64,000 nucleotides of DNA from Spirosoma lacussanchae (GCF_005870035.1 NZ_SWJG01000001.1:917639-981638); one strand, 5' to 3'; positions 19,441 to 28,800 are shown, numbered from the stretch's first letter. Numbers and translations are program-made. Notes: generated by a model from the sequence alone, not told the origin.

Positions 19441-20415
19441 ATGGTAAACCAGTTAGTAAAAAAACAGTGGGCAATCGCGCTGCTGCTGATCCTCGGGATC
19501 GGCAGCAGCCAGGTCCGGGCGCAGCAGGACAAGATGTTCTCGCAGTACATGTTCAACATGATGGCCCTGAATCCGGCTTATGCGGGAAGCCGTGACGTGC
19601 TGAGCATGTCGGCACTCTACCGAAACCAGTGGACTGGCGTGCAGGGAGCTCCCCAAACCGCTACCTTCACCATGGACATGCCCCTCAACCAGGAGCGTGT
19701 CGGTATCGGGTTACAGTTGTACGGCGATCGGTACGGCGTTATGGAAGAAGCCGGTGCTTTTGCTTCCTACGCATTCCGGATTAAAGTAGGTCAGCGTACA
19801 ACGCTGGCTCTGGGTCTGCAGGGAGGAGCATCCAGCTACCGGGCTAACCTGACGGAGGTAATGACCAGTCCCGATGGATCAATCGATCCGGCCTTTGCGC
19901 AGAATATATCCAAGGTGCTGCCCAATTTCGGTACCGGCATTTACCTCAGTAACGACCGGTCGTACCTGAGCCTATCGGTACCGCGCCTGATTAAGAACAA
20001 GCTGAGCGAATACAACGTCGGGGATCTGCGGTCGGTGCAGGCGCGTCATGCCTTTGCGGCAGCTGGTTTCGTAGTCGGCATCAGCCCGGCGGTGAAAATG
20101 AAGCCGTCTGTACTGGTCAAATATGCCGAAGGCGCACCGCTTGGCTTCGACGGAAACATCAACTTCTGGTTTGCCGATCGGATAGCCATTGGCGCTTCGA
20201 TTCGTCGGAATCAGTTCTCTACCTGGACCGATTATTCGACCGATGCCGTTGTGGGGATGCTGGAGGTTCAGCTGACCGATCAGTTCCGGTTTGGGTATGC
20301 CTATGATCGAACCATGAACGGCCTGCGGTCTGTTGCGCCCAGCTCACACGAGGTTATGCTTCGGTACGAGTTTGGCTTCGGTAAAAATCGTATCCTGACC
20401 CCGCGCTACTTCTAA
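19441..20415 (+). CDS. PorP/SprF family T9SS outer-membrane protein
   Basis: A 324-residue protein with a signal peptide ending VRAQ (about residues 1-28), then the family hallmark QDKMFSQYMFNMMALNPAYAGSRD, and repeated amphipathic strands up to the C-terminal LTPRYF. PorP/SprF proteins are outer-membrane barrels. PorP belongs to the T9SS attachment complex, while SprF is needed for export or anchoring of the adhesin SprB. The ATG lies 5 bp after the adhesin stop codon, so the two are almost certainly co-translated and the SprF role is the likelier one. A 12-bp inverted repeat follows the gene. Confidence 0.9.
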   Translation: MVNQLVKKQWAIALLLILGIGSSQVRAQQDKMFSQYMFNMMALNPAYAGSRDVLSMSALYRNQWTGVQGAPQTATFTMDMPLNQERVGIGLQLYGDRYGVMEEAGAFASYAFRIKVGQRTTLALGLQGGASSYRANLTEVMTSPDGSIDPAFAQNISKVLPNFGTGIYLSNDRSYLSLSVPRLIKNKLSEYNVGDLRSVQARHAFAAAGFVVGISPAVKMKPSVLVKYAEGAPLGFDGNINFWFADRIAIGASIRRNQFSTWTDYSTDAVVGMLEVQLTDQFRFGYAYDRTMNGLRSVAPSSHEVMLRYEFGFGKNRILTPRYF

Positions 20416-20445
20416 TAGACTTATCATACAGCGTATGGGTTTCTG

Positions 20446-20496
20446 ACGGCCCATGATGTTGACAAAGCCTGCAAGGCCGTCGATATCATGGGCCGT
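20446..20496 (+). terminator. 12-bp inverted repeat, probable terminator of the adhesin-PorP operon
   Basis: ACGGCCCATGAT (20446-20457) is perfectly complementary to ATCATGGGCCGT (20485-20496). The 27-nt loop can itself form GCC/GGC. The T-containing tail TTTGGTTGTTCT follows. It could also act as an attenuator in front of the OmpA gene. Confidence 0.55.
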
Positions 20497-20632
20497 TTGG
20501 TTGTTCTCTCCGTAACCAAAAGTCTAAAATTCGGCGCAGTATTTGCTTACTGGAAAGGTGTATTTTCTACGGAACTCAAAAAGCATAAAATTGCTCACTC
20601 TCTCTCGTTCCGTCTCATAACCACCATGATGT

Positions 20633-23029
20633 ATGACGCGTACATTTCCTATTCTTGCCTTTTTATGCCTCTGGGCGGGTTCGCTGCTGGCTCAGTCGCT
20701 GGTTAAACAAGCCGACACTCAGTTTAGCCAGCTGGCCTATGCCAAAGCCATTGAACTCTATGAACAGGCACTCGCTAAACCGGCTTCGCTCTCGACCGAA
20801 GAGCTGCGTCTGGCCAAAACTCGCCTGGGCTACAGTTACCAGCAAATTCGTGATATGGTCAACGCCGAGCGGGTCTATCGAGACCTGATCAGTAGCGGCT
20901 CATTATCGCCCGAAGACAATCAATATTACCTGTATTATGCACAATCGCTGGCAAGCAATGGGAAATACCGCGAAGCGCAGGAAGCCTACGAAAAATACAG
21001 CGCTCTCCAGACGACAGATAAACGAGGGCCTGCTTTCTCCAAACTATACCGCGACCTAACCCCACTAACAAAAAACGCGGCTAGCTACAAAGTTGAATTT
21101 CTGCGGATGAACACCCGCAAAGCTGAGTTCAGTCCCATGCTGTACAAAGACGGTCTGGTGTTCGTATCGTCAAAAAGCGGGGGAGCCGGTATAAAGCGCG
21201 TCTTCAACTGGAACAGTACGCCATTTCTGGATCTGCATTACCTGCCGGAGGTGAAAGGGCTGCGGGCGGCTAAAGCCTCTAGCCTGGGTGGTTCGGCAGC
21301 TAAACAGCCTGTGCCCCGTACGCAACTGATCCGTCCGCTGGGGAGCGATGATTTTACGAGCCCTACGGCCAATGATTCGCGCACGGTAGGCTTCTTCGGT
21401 GGCAACAATATCAGCCAGGGGTACGAAGACAAGCTCATCAGCGAAGCCGATCGGTTTAGCCAGACCCTCAACACTAAGTACCACGAGGGGCCAGCTTCAT
21501 TTACCAAAGATGGTTCACGGGTCATCTTCACCCGGAATAACTATACAAACGGTAAATATGGTCAAAGTACCGACCGGATCAACAAACTGAAACTGTATAC
21601 CTCTTCTCATACCAATGGGTACTGGAGCGAAGCAGAGGAGTTACCGTTTAACAGCGATGAGTTCTCAACGGGACACCCCGCCCTGGCCAAAGACAAAAAC
21701 GGTACGCCCGATCAGTTGCTTTACTTCGCATCTGACCGGCCCGGTGGTTTCGGCGGCACCGATATCTACGTCTCCCGCTGGAACAAGGGCAACTGGGGCG
21801 AGCCCGTAAACCTGGGCCCCACGGTCAACTCAAAGGGTAACGAACTGTTCCCGTTTGTCGATGAAAAAGGTAATCTCTATTTCTCGTCGGATGGCCACCC
21901 TGGCCTGGGCGATCTGGATATGTTTTATGCGAACCTGGTGGCAGATGGTACGTCAGCGACCAACATCCGCAATCTGGGCGAACCGCTCAACTCGCCCAAG
22001 GATGATTTCGGCATTGTTACCGACGGCAACCGGCAGCGGGGCTATTTCAGTAGTAACCGAAAAAACGGAGGGGCTGACGACGACCTGTATCGATTCACGC
22101 GCGAAGGCTCGCTGTATCCGTGTCGGGAATTGACGGTAAGCGTATTCGACGCCGAAACCCGCGAACCGTTGATCAATACCACGGTGGCGGTCGATAATGC
22201 ATCGGCTAACGGGCAGAAGCAACTCCAGACCGATGCCGAAGGACTGGTTAGATTCTGTGTCGATGTAGATAATGAATTCAGCTTCCTGGCTAGCCGGGAT
22301 GGGTACCTCGACAATAAAATCGGGTTCTCTACCAAGGATATGGCTGACGATCAGCCCTCCCGGCTCGATATTCCACTCAGTCGCTCAAAAGGTTCAGCCA
22401 AAGCCGCGGGGACGGTCAGTACGTTGCGGGGTCGCGTAATAGCCCAGTCTGATAAAAAACCGATGGCGAGCGTTAAGGTGGTAATGATCAATGAATGCGA
22501 CGGCAGTTCTCAGGAAACGACTACGACAGAAGACGGCAGCTACTCCTTTTCGATTACATCGGGCTGCGATTACTCGCTCGAAGCGATAAAAAACGATATG
22601 GGTACTACCGGGTCTCATATCGCCAAAGATGGCACGGGGGCTACCGAGCTGGTCATGTTCCGCAAAGGAGATGTTATCAAAATCGACAACATCTATTATG
22701 ACCTCAATAAATCTACTATCCGCCCGGATGCGGCTGTGGAGCTTGACAAAGTAGTAGCGCTGATGACAAAATACCCGACCATGCGGATTGAAATGAGGTC
22801 GCATACAGACAGCCGGGCTACCAGCACCTACAACAACACGCTCTCTGCCAACCGTGCCAAAGCAGCCGTTGCTTACCTGAAATCGAAAGGTATTCCGGCC
22901 AAACGGATGATTGCCAAAGGATACGGAGAAACGTTACTGCTGAATGGCTGTAAAGACGGTGTCAACTGCTCAGAAACGGATCATCAGCAAAATCGGCGAA
23001 CAGAAATAAAAATTCTGTCGATGGATTAA
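20633..23029 (+). CDS. PorE-like OmpA family protein (TPR, PD40, CarboxypepD-reg, OmpA_C)
   Basis: A 798-residue protein with a signal peptide MTRTFPILAFLCLWAGSLLA (1-20). TPR-like helices (about 20-150) precede a PD40 propeller with SSDGHPGLGDLDMF-type strands (about 150-480), a carboxypeptidase-regulatory-like beta domain (about 490-570), a second such domain with TTTEDGSYSFSI (about 595-670), and a C-terminal OmpA peptidoglycan-binding domain (IDNIYYDLNKSTIRPDAA, HTDSRAT, NRRTEIKI; 680-798). This is the architecture of PorE, which anchors the T9SS PorP complex to peptidoglycan. The placement between two PorP/SprF genes supports that role. Earlier in-frame ATGs are absent; the ATG at 20628 is in another frame. 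Confidence 0.85.
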   Translation: MTRTFPILAFLCLWAGSLLAQSLVKQADTQFSQLAYAKAIELYEQALAKPASLSTEELRLAKTRLGYSYQQIRDMVNAERVYRDLISSGSLSPEDNQYYLYYAQSLASNGKYREAQEAYEKYSALQTTDKRGPAFSKLYRDLTPLTKNAASYKVEFLRMNTRKAEFSPMLYKDGLVFVSSKSGGAGIKRVFNWNSTPFLDLHYLPEVKGLRAAKASSLGGSAAKQPVPRTQLIRPLGSDDFTSPTANDSRTVGFFGGNNISQGYEDKLISEADRFSQTLNTKYHEGPASFTKDGSRVIFTRNNYTNGKYGQSTDRINKLKLYTSSHTNGYWSEAEELPFNSDEFSTGHPALAKDKNGTPDQLLYFASDRPGGFGGTDIYVSRWNKGNWGEPVNLGPTVNSKGNELFPFVDEKGNLYFSSDGHPGLGDLDMFYANLVADGTSATNIRNLGEPLNSPKDDFGIVTDGNRQRGYFSSNRKNGGADDDLYRFTREGSLYPCRELTVSVFDAETREPLINTTVAVDNASANGQKQLQTDAEGLVRFCVDVDNEFSFLASRDGYLDNKIGFSTKDMADDQPSRLDIPLSRSKGSAKAAGTVSTLRGRVIAQSDKKPMASVKVVMINECDGSSQETTTTEDGSYSFSITSGCDYSLEAIKNDMGTTGSHIAKDGTGATELVMFRKGDVIKIDNIYYDLNKSTIRPDAAVELDKVVALMTKYPTMRIEMRSHTDSRATSTYNNTLSANRAKAAVAYLKSKGIPAKRMIAKGYGETLLLNGCKDGVNCSETDHQQNRRTEIKILSMD

Positions 23030-23044
23030 TTAAATGTAGAAACA

Positions 23045-23060
23045 TTGGTATAGTTTTTGC
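23045..23060 (+). promoter_or_regulatory. Sigma54-like element between the OmpA and PorP genes
   Basis: TTGGTATAGTTTTTGC has GG at 23047-23048 and GC at 23059-23060, ten bases apart, and differs from the element at 6339-6354 at only two positions. Its -12 half overlaps a small hairpin (TTGCCT/AGGCAA, 23057-23074). A strong terminator follows at 23103, so transcripts starting near 23072 would meet it within about 60 nt. Confidence 0.5.
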
Positions 23061-23102
23061 CTATTAACAGGCAAGCGCTTTATCCAACTTAATAATAAAT
23101 TA

Positions 23103-23140
23103 GCGAGCAATACCCTGGTGTATTGCTCGCTTTTGGTTTT
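23103..23140 (+). terminator. Rho-independent terminator after the PorE-like gene
   Basis: Perfect 11-bp stem GCGAGCAATAC / GTATTGCTCGC with a 6-nt loop, then TTTTGGTTTT. Confidence 0.9.
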
Positions 23141-23236
23141 ATAGACAGGCATCAGGGTAACAGGGCAGGCCAGTTATTCCAATTAGGATTTTAGCTGAAA
23201 AGCGGCCAATTTGGTTGCTTAACTCTATTTTTTGGT

Positions 23237-24154
23237 ATGCCCCACTTAGTTCGCGTCCGATTAATTACCCTTTTTCTGATCGCCGTGTGTGGTTGGCTGG
23301 CTCAACCGGTTCAGGCCCAGCGCGAAGTGCTTTATTCGCAGTACCTGGTTAATCCGTTAGCTATCAACCCGGCGTACGCGGGCGCGCGCGAATCGTTTCA
23401 GCTGACGGCTTTGCTTCGGCGCAAATGGCTCGGCGTTCGGGGGGCGCCACTGACGCAGAGCGTGGCTGCCGATGGGGCGGTGGCCAACGGGCGGGTCGGG
23501 TTAGGTTTCCAGGCGCTCAACGATCGGATGGGTCTGTTTGCCGCTACCGGCGTTTCGGGGAGCGTGGCGTATCGGTTTAACCTGCCCGCGCTGGCAAGAC
23601 TGTCGATCGGCGTACAGGGAGGGGTCAATGTATTACCCTTATATGACTATGCTACCGCATCGAGCCTGAACCGGGCTATAGCAAGTGTTGGTGTTGGTGT
23701 TTACTACCAGTCAGACCGATTGTTTGGCGGTATTTCCGTGCCCGAACTTACGGGACGGGCGCTCGATCTGTCAGGGCGGTTTCTGTACCAGAGTGTACGG
23801 CCCCTGATGGTGCAGGCCGGCACCCGCTTTGCCGTTGGCGACAACGCCGTTTTGATCCCGTCGGTGCTGATCTCCAAAATTGCCGATCGCCCGGTGGGGG
23901 CTGACCTGAATGCCCGCATCTGGTTCCACGAGCAGATCGGACTGGGTATTTCGTACCGACACAACAGCCCTGGTCTTGTGCAAACCAACTACCTGCACGC
24001 CCTGGCCGAATACCAGTTTACCAAGGCGATTCGGCTTAGCTATCTGTTCTATTCGCAAACGCCCGAGAATCCGAACGCCAGTTTATATTTTCAGCCAAGC
24101 GTCCACGAAATTGCGTTACGCTTCTCGCCCGGTGCGTTGCAGTTCGTCTACTAG
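23237..24154 (+). CDS. PorP/SprF family membrane protein (second copy)
   Basis: A 305-residue paralogue of the protein encoded at 19441. A signal peptide (about 1-28, ending PVQAQ) is followed by REVLYSQYLVNPLAINPAYAGARES, the PorP/SprF signature, then barrel-like strands. The likely site is the outer membrane, with a role in T9SS cargo attachment. It stands alone: a terminator at 23103-23140 separates it from the OmpA gene, and the next gene starts 95 bp downstream. The stretch TATTTTTTG lies directly before the ATG and could be a -7 element. No adhesin of its own lies next to it, so it may serve the giant adhesin or act at a distance. Confidence 0.88.
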   Translation: MPHLVRVRLITLFLIAVCGWLAQPVQAQREVLYSQYLVNPLAINPAYAGARESFQLTALLRRKWLGVRGAPLTQSVAADGAVANGRVGLGFQALNDRMGLFAATGVSGSVAYRFNLPALARLSIGVQGGVNVLPLYDYATASSLNRAIASVGVGVYYQSDRLFGGISVPELTGRALDLSGRFLYQSVRPLMVQAGTRFAVGDNAVLIPSVLISKIADRPVGADLNARIWFHEQIGLGISYRHNSPGLVQTNYLHALAEYQFTKAIRLSYLFYSQTPENPNASLYFQPSVHEIALRFSPGALQFVY

Positions 24155-24248
24155 CTACTCAAGCCGGGTTGTACACACACGATACTCCTTGATCTATTCG
24201 TTAATTTTTCGGTAACTTAGACGCGTTGAAACGTAATCCAGCGTCCCG

Positions 24249-25364
24249 TTGAAACCTTACGAAGAGCTTTCAAGGGCTGACATGTTTCGCTATCTGACGG
24301 CCGACAGTCGTATGCCCAACCAACAAACTATTCAGAACCTGTATATTCCCAGCGACCTTGACCGTGAGTTTCCGCTGGCTCCCCATTTTGTACAGGCGTT
24401 CGGTACGTACCCGAACTATCTGCACTTTAACGACGACTTTAAGTTGTCGGCGCGGGAGTTACTGGATGGGCGTGGGTTTCGGCTGATCAACCATACGAGC
24501 CGCGTCAACGACGAAGGCTGGCACACCATCGAGCGTATCTATCAACACGACGAAGGCCTGATACTGAAGGCCGAATTTGTTGGCGAACGCTTCTTTCGGC
24601 TCTATGGCTATTACCTCAACGAGGCCTCGGCAAAAGAACTGCTGACCGGTTTTTACGAACACAAATACGTGCATGAAGAGAATCAGACGCATATTTATCT
24701 GATTCAGAGTGGTCTGGGTGGCTTGCATACCGAGCGCGTCGAGATTCTGCCGCCGAATATAGATCTCGAGCTGCATTACAACAGCGATTTCCCGCCGGTA
24801 CACGAACGGCTGGTAAACCTGCTGGCACAACCCAAAAGCAAAGGGTTGATTCTGCTCCATGGTGAACCGGGAACCGGCAAAACAACCTATATCAAGTACC
24901 TGAGTTCGCTGGTCAAGAAGGACATGCTGATTCTGCCGCCCTATATGACCAACTACCTGACTTCGCCGGAGATCATTCCGTTTCTGCTCGATAATAAAGA
25001 TTCGGTGCTGATCATCGAAGACGCGGAGCGGATTCTTCAGTCGCGCGAGGCCGGGGGCGACACCAACAGCGTTTCCAACATCCTGAACCTAACCGACGGG
25101 TTGCTGGCCGACTGTATGCACATTCAGGTCATTGCTACCTTCAACGCCAGCAAGCATCTGCTCGATAAAGCCCTCCTCCGGAAAGGTCGCCTGATGGTCG
25201 ATTACGCCTTCGGCAAACTGGCTACCAGCAAAGCCAACGACCTGCTGGCTCATCTCGGCATGGAGTACCGGACCCAGGAGGCCATGACGCTGGCCGACAT
25301 CTTCAACCTCGAAGAGCAAACAGTTTCAGGCGAGCGGCAGGAAGCCATAAAAGTAGGTTTCTGA
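24249..25364 (+). CDS. AAA family ATPase
   Basis: About 371 residues if the TTG at 24249 is used; ATGs at 24282 and 24312 are possible starts. The N-terminal 180 residues show no recognised domain. The C-terminal half is an AAA module: Walker A GEPGTGKT (205-212), Walker B VLIIEDAE (253-260), a sensor-1 asparagine in IATFNAS (near 299) and RKGRL (311-315), where an arginine finger is usual. No membrane segment is seen, so the protein is probably cytoplasmic; substrate unknown. A possible promoter, TTG at 24189 and TAACTTAG at 24213, has 21-bp spacing. The VOC gene begins one base after its stop, so the genes are co-transcribed. Confidence 0.75.
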   Translation: MKPYEELSRADMFRYLTADSRMPNQQTIQNLYIPSDLDREFPLAPHFVQAFGTYPNYLHFNDDFKLSARELLDGRGFRLINHTSRVNDEGWHTIERIYQHDEGLILKAEFVGERFFRLYGYYLNEASAKELLTGFYEHKYVHEENQTHIYLIQSGLGGLHTERVEILPPNIDLELHYNSDFPPVHERLVNLLAQPKSKGLILLHGEPGTGKTTYIKYLSSLVKKDMLILPPYMTNYLTSPEIIPFLLDNKDSVLIIEDAERILQSREAGGDTNSVSNILNLTDGLLADCMHIQVIATFNASKHLLDKALLRKGRLMVDYAFGKLATSKANDLLAHLGMEYRTQEAMTLADIFNLEEQTVSGERQEAIKVGF

Positions 25365-25365
25365 C

Positions 25366-25755
25366 ATGCGTATCGATCATGTGGCTATTTGGGTTCTTGA
25401 TCTGGAATCGATGAGAACGTTCTATGAAACCTACTTCGGAGCGACCAGTAACGATATGTACAGAAACGCCCGGACCGGTTTCTCATCCTATTTTCTCAGC
25501 TTCGATAGTGGGGTGCGGCTGGAGCTGATGCAAAGGCCAGGTATTCCTTACTCGCAGAACGACCCGTTCCAACAGGCGTTGGGGCTGATTCACTTCGCCA
25601 TATCAGTCGGCAGCGAAGCCGCCGTCGATGCCCTGACCGAACGGCTTCGAGCCGATGGCTACGCCGTCGTGGGCGAACCCCGCCGAACCGGCGACGGCTA
25701 TTACGAAAGTGTGGTATTCGATCCCGAGCAGAATCGGATCGAGATTACCGTCTGA
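25366..25755 (+). CDS. VOC family (glyoxalase/bleomycin-resistance fold) protein
   Basis: A 129-residue protein with the single-domain vicinal-oxygen-chelate fold. It starts MRIDHVAIWVLDLESMRTFYETYFG, with the metal-ligand histidine at residue 5. The second half repeats the pattern with LIHFAISVGS, and it ends in DPEQNRIEITV with the usual acidic ligand. Such proteins bind a divalent metal and act as lyases, isomerases, dioxygenases or drug-binding proteins; the reaction here is unknown. It lies one base after the AAA ATPase gene and 14 bp before the PhzF gene, which indicates an operon but gives no clear pathway. Confidence 0.85.
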   Translation: MRIDHVAIWVLDLESMRTFYETYFGATSNDMYRNARTGFSSYFLSFDSGVRLELMQRPGIPYSQNDPFQQALGLIHFAISVGSEAAVDALTERLRADGYAVVGEPRRTGDGYYESVVFDPEQNRIEITV

Positions 25756-25769
25756 CCTGTACGCTTCCC

Positions 25770-26696
25770 ATGACTGCGCTGCCGTTTTTCATCGTCGATG
25801 TGTTTGCCAGCCAGCGGTATCAGGGCAACCCCCTGGCCGTTTTCGACGCCCGCGATGTACCCGCCGATGTACTGACAACCGAGCTGATGCTGGCCCTGGC
25901 GCGCGAAATAAACTTTCAGGAGAGCACGTTCGTGATGGGTGGCTCGGTGGAGCGGGGGTTCGATGTTCGCATCTTCACACCCGAATACGAAGTGCCTTTT
26001 GCTGGCCATCCTACGCTGGGAACGAGCTGGGTGCTGGCCCATCATCTGGCTAAAACCGGCATCGTTCCTTTTTCGCTGAACCTGGGGGTAGGCCCTGTTC
26101 CGGTGCGGTGGGAAGAGGAGACGCCCTGGCTGAAGGCCGCCCAGCCCCGGTTTGGTCAAACCTACGACCCCGCCGATCTGGCTCGCCTGTTGCACCTGCC
26201 TCCCGAAGCGATCGACACCGACTGGCCCATTGAGTGGGTCAGCACAGGTCTTGAGTACGTGATGGTGCCGCTTCGCTCGCTGGCTGCGGTGCGGGCTATC
26301 CGACTCGACAAAGATGACTTGGAAGCCTGGCTACTGGCTCACGGACTGCATAAGACTAACAATCCCCAAGGGCTACATAGCTCGCTTTACCCGTTCTGTC
26401 GGGAAACTTACCAGGCTACCAATCAGCTTAATGCGCGCATGTTCTGCTTTGAGCAGGGGCAGGTAGCCGAAGATCCTGCCACGGGTAGCGCGGGTTCATG
26501 TCTGCTGGCCTACCTGCTCCGGCATCGGGTATTTGGCCCGGGGCCGGTTCAGCTGCGGCTTGAACAGGGCTACGAAGCAGGCCGACCATCGCTGCTCGAA
26601 CTGAACGGGTCGCTCACCAGCGAGGGGCTGTTTGATCTGCAGATTGGCGGTCGGGTACAGTACGTCGCTGCCGGTACTTGGGTAGTGGCCGACTGA
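25770..26696 (+). CDS. PhzF family isomerase/epimerase-like protein
   Basis: A 308-residue protein of the PhzF fold, a two-domain relative of diaminopimelate epimerase. Landmarks are FIVDVFASQRYQGNPLAVF at the N-terminus, INFQESTF with the catalytic glutamate (E51), VPFAGHPTLGTSW, and VAEDPATGSAGSCLLAYLL in the C-terminal half. PhzF itself isomerises a phenazine precursor, but no other phenazine genes are nearby, so the name is only a family label. Its stop (26694-26696) is one base from the stop of the convergent gene, leaving no room for a terminator between them. Confidence 0.9.
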   Translation: MTALPFFIVDVFASQRYQGNPLAVFDARDVPADVLTTELMLALAREINFQESTFVMGGSVERGFDVRIFTPEYEVPFAGHPTLGTSWVLAHHLAKTGIVPFSLNLGVGPVPVRWEEETPWLKAAQPRFGQTYDPADLARLLHLPPEAIDTDWPIEWVSTGLEYVMVPLRSLAAVRAIRLDKDDLEAWLLAHGLHKTNNPQGLHSSLYPFCRETYQATNQLNARMFCFEQGQVAEDPATGSAGSCLLAYLLRHRVFGPGPVQLRLEQGYEAGRPSLLELNGSLTSEGLFDLQIGGRVQYVAAGTWVVAD

Positions 26697-26697
26697 C

Positions 26698-28800
26698 TTA
26701 TGCCAACACCACCAGCTGGTGCCCGCGCAGCTCCGGCACCACAAACTCAACCCGACCGTTTCGCTGGGTGAACTTCAGCGCGCTTCCCGACGGAGCCAGG
26801 CTTACCCGTTTGGCCGACCCTTTTACCGAAACCGCTACGTTATACAGCGGAATTACATCTTCTATGACGTCAAAATCGCGCCCGCGCCGTTCGGGAGCGT
26901 AATGCAGCAAATGCAGGATACGGCGGTTTTCGGTTGCCTGGCTGTTTAGGGTGGCCAGCAGGGTAGTGGGAGCCTCAGGCGTACGCACGAGCGGGTCGGG
27001 CAGGAGCCGCTGCAGGGCGTTCAGTACAAATTGCCGGCACCAGCGTGGCGCGTTCTGGGCGTACTGCGAAAAGAGGGGATGGGCCATGTAGATGACTTTA
27101 CCGTTCTGTACAATGGCCGGATAGCCGGGTTTGCCGCTGGAGGGCGTGTGGCGATGCGACACAAAATGCTGATACGTCCGGTTAAAATATGGCACGTTGG
27201 TCATGGCCAGTACGGTAGCACCGGTTACCCTGACTTCGTTGGCTTTCTGATAAACGACCAGCTCCGTGGCGGGCAATCCGGCACTGACTCCTTCGCCGGT
27301 CGACACGATAAAGTCGGGGCTATACGGTGCTTCGCCCACGAGCGAGACCCCAAAGGCGTTGGTAGCAAAGGTTCGTTTGTCGGGTGTCAGGCCCGAGTTA
27401 TAGGAGGCCAGTACAGCACCACCACCGGCCAGATAAGCGTCAAGTTTGGCTTTCAGGGCGTCGGTAAGCAGAATCTGATCGGGCAGGATGAGCACGCGGT
27501 AGCCCGACCAGTCGGTCAGACCGTCGATGACGTCAAATTGGTGTTTACCCTCCTGCAACATTCGGATAGCACCCATCATCGGGTCCGGTACGCGGGTGGT
27601 GACGTCAAGCGGCTGAATCTCTTCCATGGTTACAACCCCAATATCGACCAGGGGTCGGGCGTCGACGCAGTACGGTTCTTTCTGCTCGACCTGACTGTAT
27701 ACCGAGCCAATCAGGCCATAGGTAGCCGGATCGATTTTGCCGTTGGGGGCCAGTTGATCGCCAATGGAGCATTTGCCGGTGAGGGCCAGCATCGAAAAAC
27801 ATTCGAACTCCAGCGCGGCCTGGTTTTTGAGTGAGCTGAAGTCACCCCAGGAGGTGTGAAACTTGCCGGTCATACCCAGAAAATCGATGCCCAGCGTGCG
27901 GGCGTAGCGGCCCGTGAGCGGAAAATGGAGGTATCCCCAGCCACCGCTCGGCAGCGATTCGAGCTCAAGATGACTGTAGGTAGGCAGGTGTCGGCGAATA
28001 TACGGCCCAACGTGGCCGGAGTTGTAGAAGATGGTAGCGTTGCGGTCTTTGCTGCGCACGAAGGCCGACATATCAGCCCGCCAGTTGGCCATCACCTCGT
28101 TATAAAACAGGATGCGGTCGCTCTTCAGGGCTGGGTTCATCCCTTTTGCCGTCATCTGGCGGATGGTATGCGGGTTCGACGAGTCGAGCACTTTGATGAT
28201 ATCGAAAAACAGCCCGTCCACCGGTACCGCTTCGAACAGATCGGCCACGTATTCCTTCAGGAAATCGCCGTAGGGCGTATTGACATCCAGATTGCGGTAG
28301 AACCCGGCGTCGAAGGGTTCGGTACCACTGGCTTTGCCGTGTTCATCAATAACGATCCACTCGGGATGCTCCCGAGCCGTAAAATGATCCCACTGCACGG
28401 TTAGGTAAACGGGAACCCGGATGTTGCGTTTGTGGCAGGCTTCGATCTGCTCTTTCAGTAGGTTCCGCTTCAGGTGGGGGTGATGCCGCTCCGGAAAGCG
28501 TTTGGTGTCGTGGTAGATGTAGCCGTGGTGGCAGCGCCCAAAGCAGGTAACCGAATTAACGCGGGCTTTGGTAAGCGTATCGGCAAACTCGTCGGGGTCG
28601 AACTGGGCACCCACATCGGTAATCAGTTCGCTGGTGTGGTAGTCCAGGTGAACCTGTCGAAACCGGAGGCCAGTGGGTGGCTGAACGCCGGAAGGCTGGG
28701 TCGGGAGTTGGAGGGGCGTGCCGGAGGTGGTTTCCCACGCTACCAGCGCGCCAGCTGCACTGAGCGAAGAACGTTGCAAAAAGTCACGACGGGTGAGCAT
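26698..28800 (-). CDS. Tat-exported glycosyl-hydrolase-like protein (GHL6 type)
   Basis: About 700 residues from the ATG at 28800; the frame extends to a TTG at 28818. A twin-arginine signal, LTRRDFLQRSSLSAAGALVAW, opens the protein. A TIM-barrel-like region follows with HLDYHTSELITDVGAQFDPDEFADTLTKA, RNIRVPVYLTVQWDHF and VDGLFFDIIK, typical of the hypothetical glycosyl hydrolase 6 / alpha-L-fucosidase-like family. The second half includes a beta-galactosidase-trimerisation-like domain (about 380-560: VLILPDQILLTDALKAKLDAYLAGGGAVLASY). Hydrolysis of a plant or microbial glycan in the periplasm is inferred; the substrate is unknown. It is convergent with the PhzF gene. Confidence 0.75.
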   Translation of the reverse strand: MLTRRDFLQRSSLSAAGALVAWETTSGTPLQLPTQPSGVQPPTGLRFRQVHLDYHTSELITDVGAQFDPDEFADTLTKARVNSVTCFGRCHHGYIYHDTKRFPERHHPHLKRNLLKEQIEACHKRNIRVPVYLTVQWDHFTAREHPEWIVIDEHGKASGTEPFDAGFYRNLDVNTPYGDFLKEYVADLFEAVPVDGLFFDIIKVLDSSNPHTIRQMTAKGMNPALKSDRILFYNEVMANWRADMSAFVRSKDRNATIFYNSGHVGPYIRRHLPTYSHLELESLPSGGWGYLHFPLTGRYARTLGIDFLGMTGKFHTSWGDFSSLKNQAALEFECFSMLALTGKCSIGDQLAPNGKIDPATYGLIGSVYSQVEQKEPYCVDARPLVDIGVVTMEEIQPLDVTTRVPDPMMGAIRMLQEGKHQFDVIDGLTDWSGYRVLILPDQILLTDALKAKLDAYLAGGGAVLASYNSGLTPDKRTFATNAFGVSLVGEAPYSPDFIVSTGEGVSAGLPATELVVYQKANEVRVTGATVLAMTNVPYFNRTYQHFVSHRHTPSSGKPGYPAIVQNGKVIYMAHPLFSQYAQNAPRWCRQFVLNALQRLLPDPLVRTPEAPTTLLATLNSQATENRRILHLLHYAPERRGRDFDVIEDVIPLYNVAVSVKGSAKRVSLAPSGSALKFTQRNGRVEFVVPELRGHQLVVLA

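Noticed and set aside
20488-20706. Plus-strand frame of 72 residues before the PorE-like gene
   Set aside because: It overlaps the true signal peptide region in another frame and starts within the hairpin region; no conserved features.
25770-26696. Phenazine biosynthesis cluster
   Set aside because: Only a PhzF-family protein is present, with no other phz genes; the family is broad.
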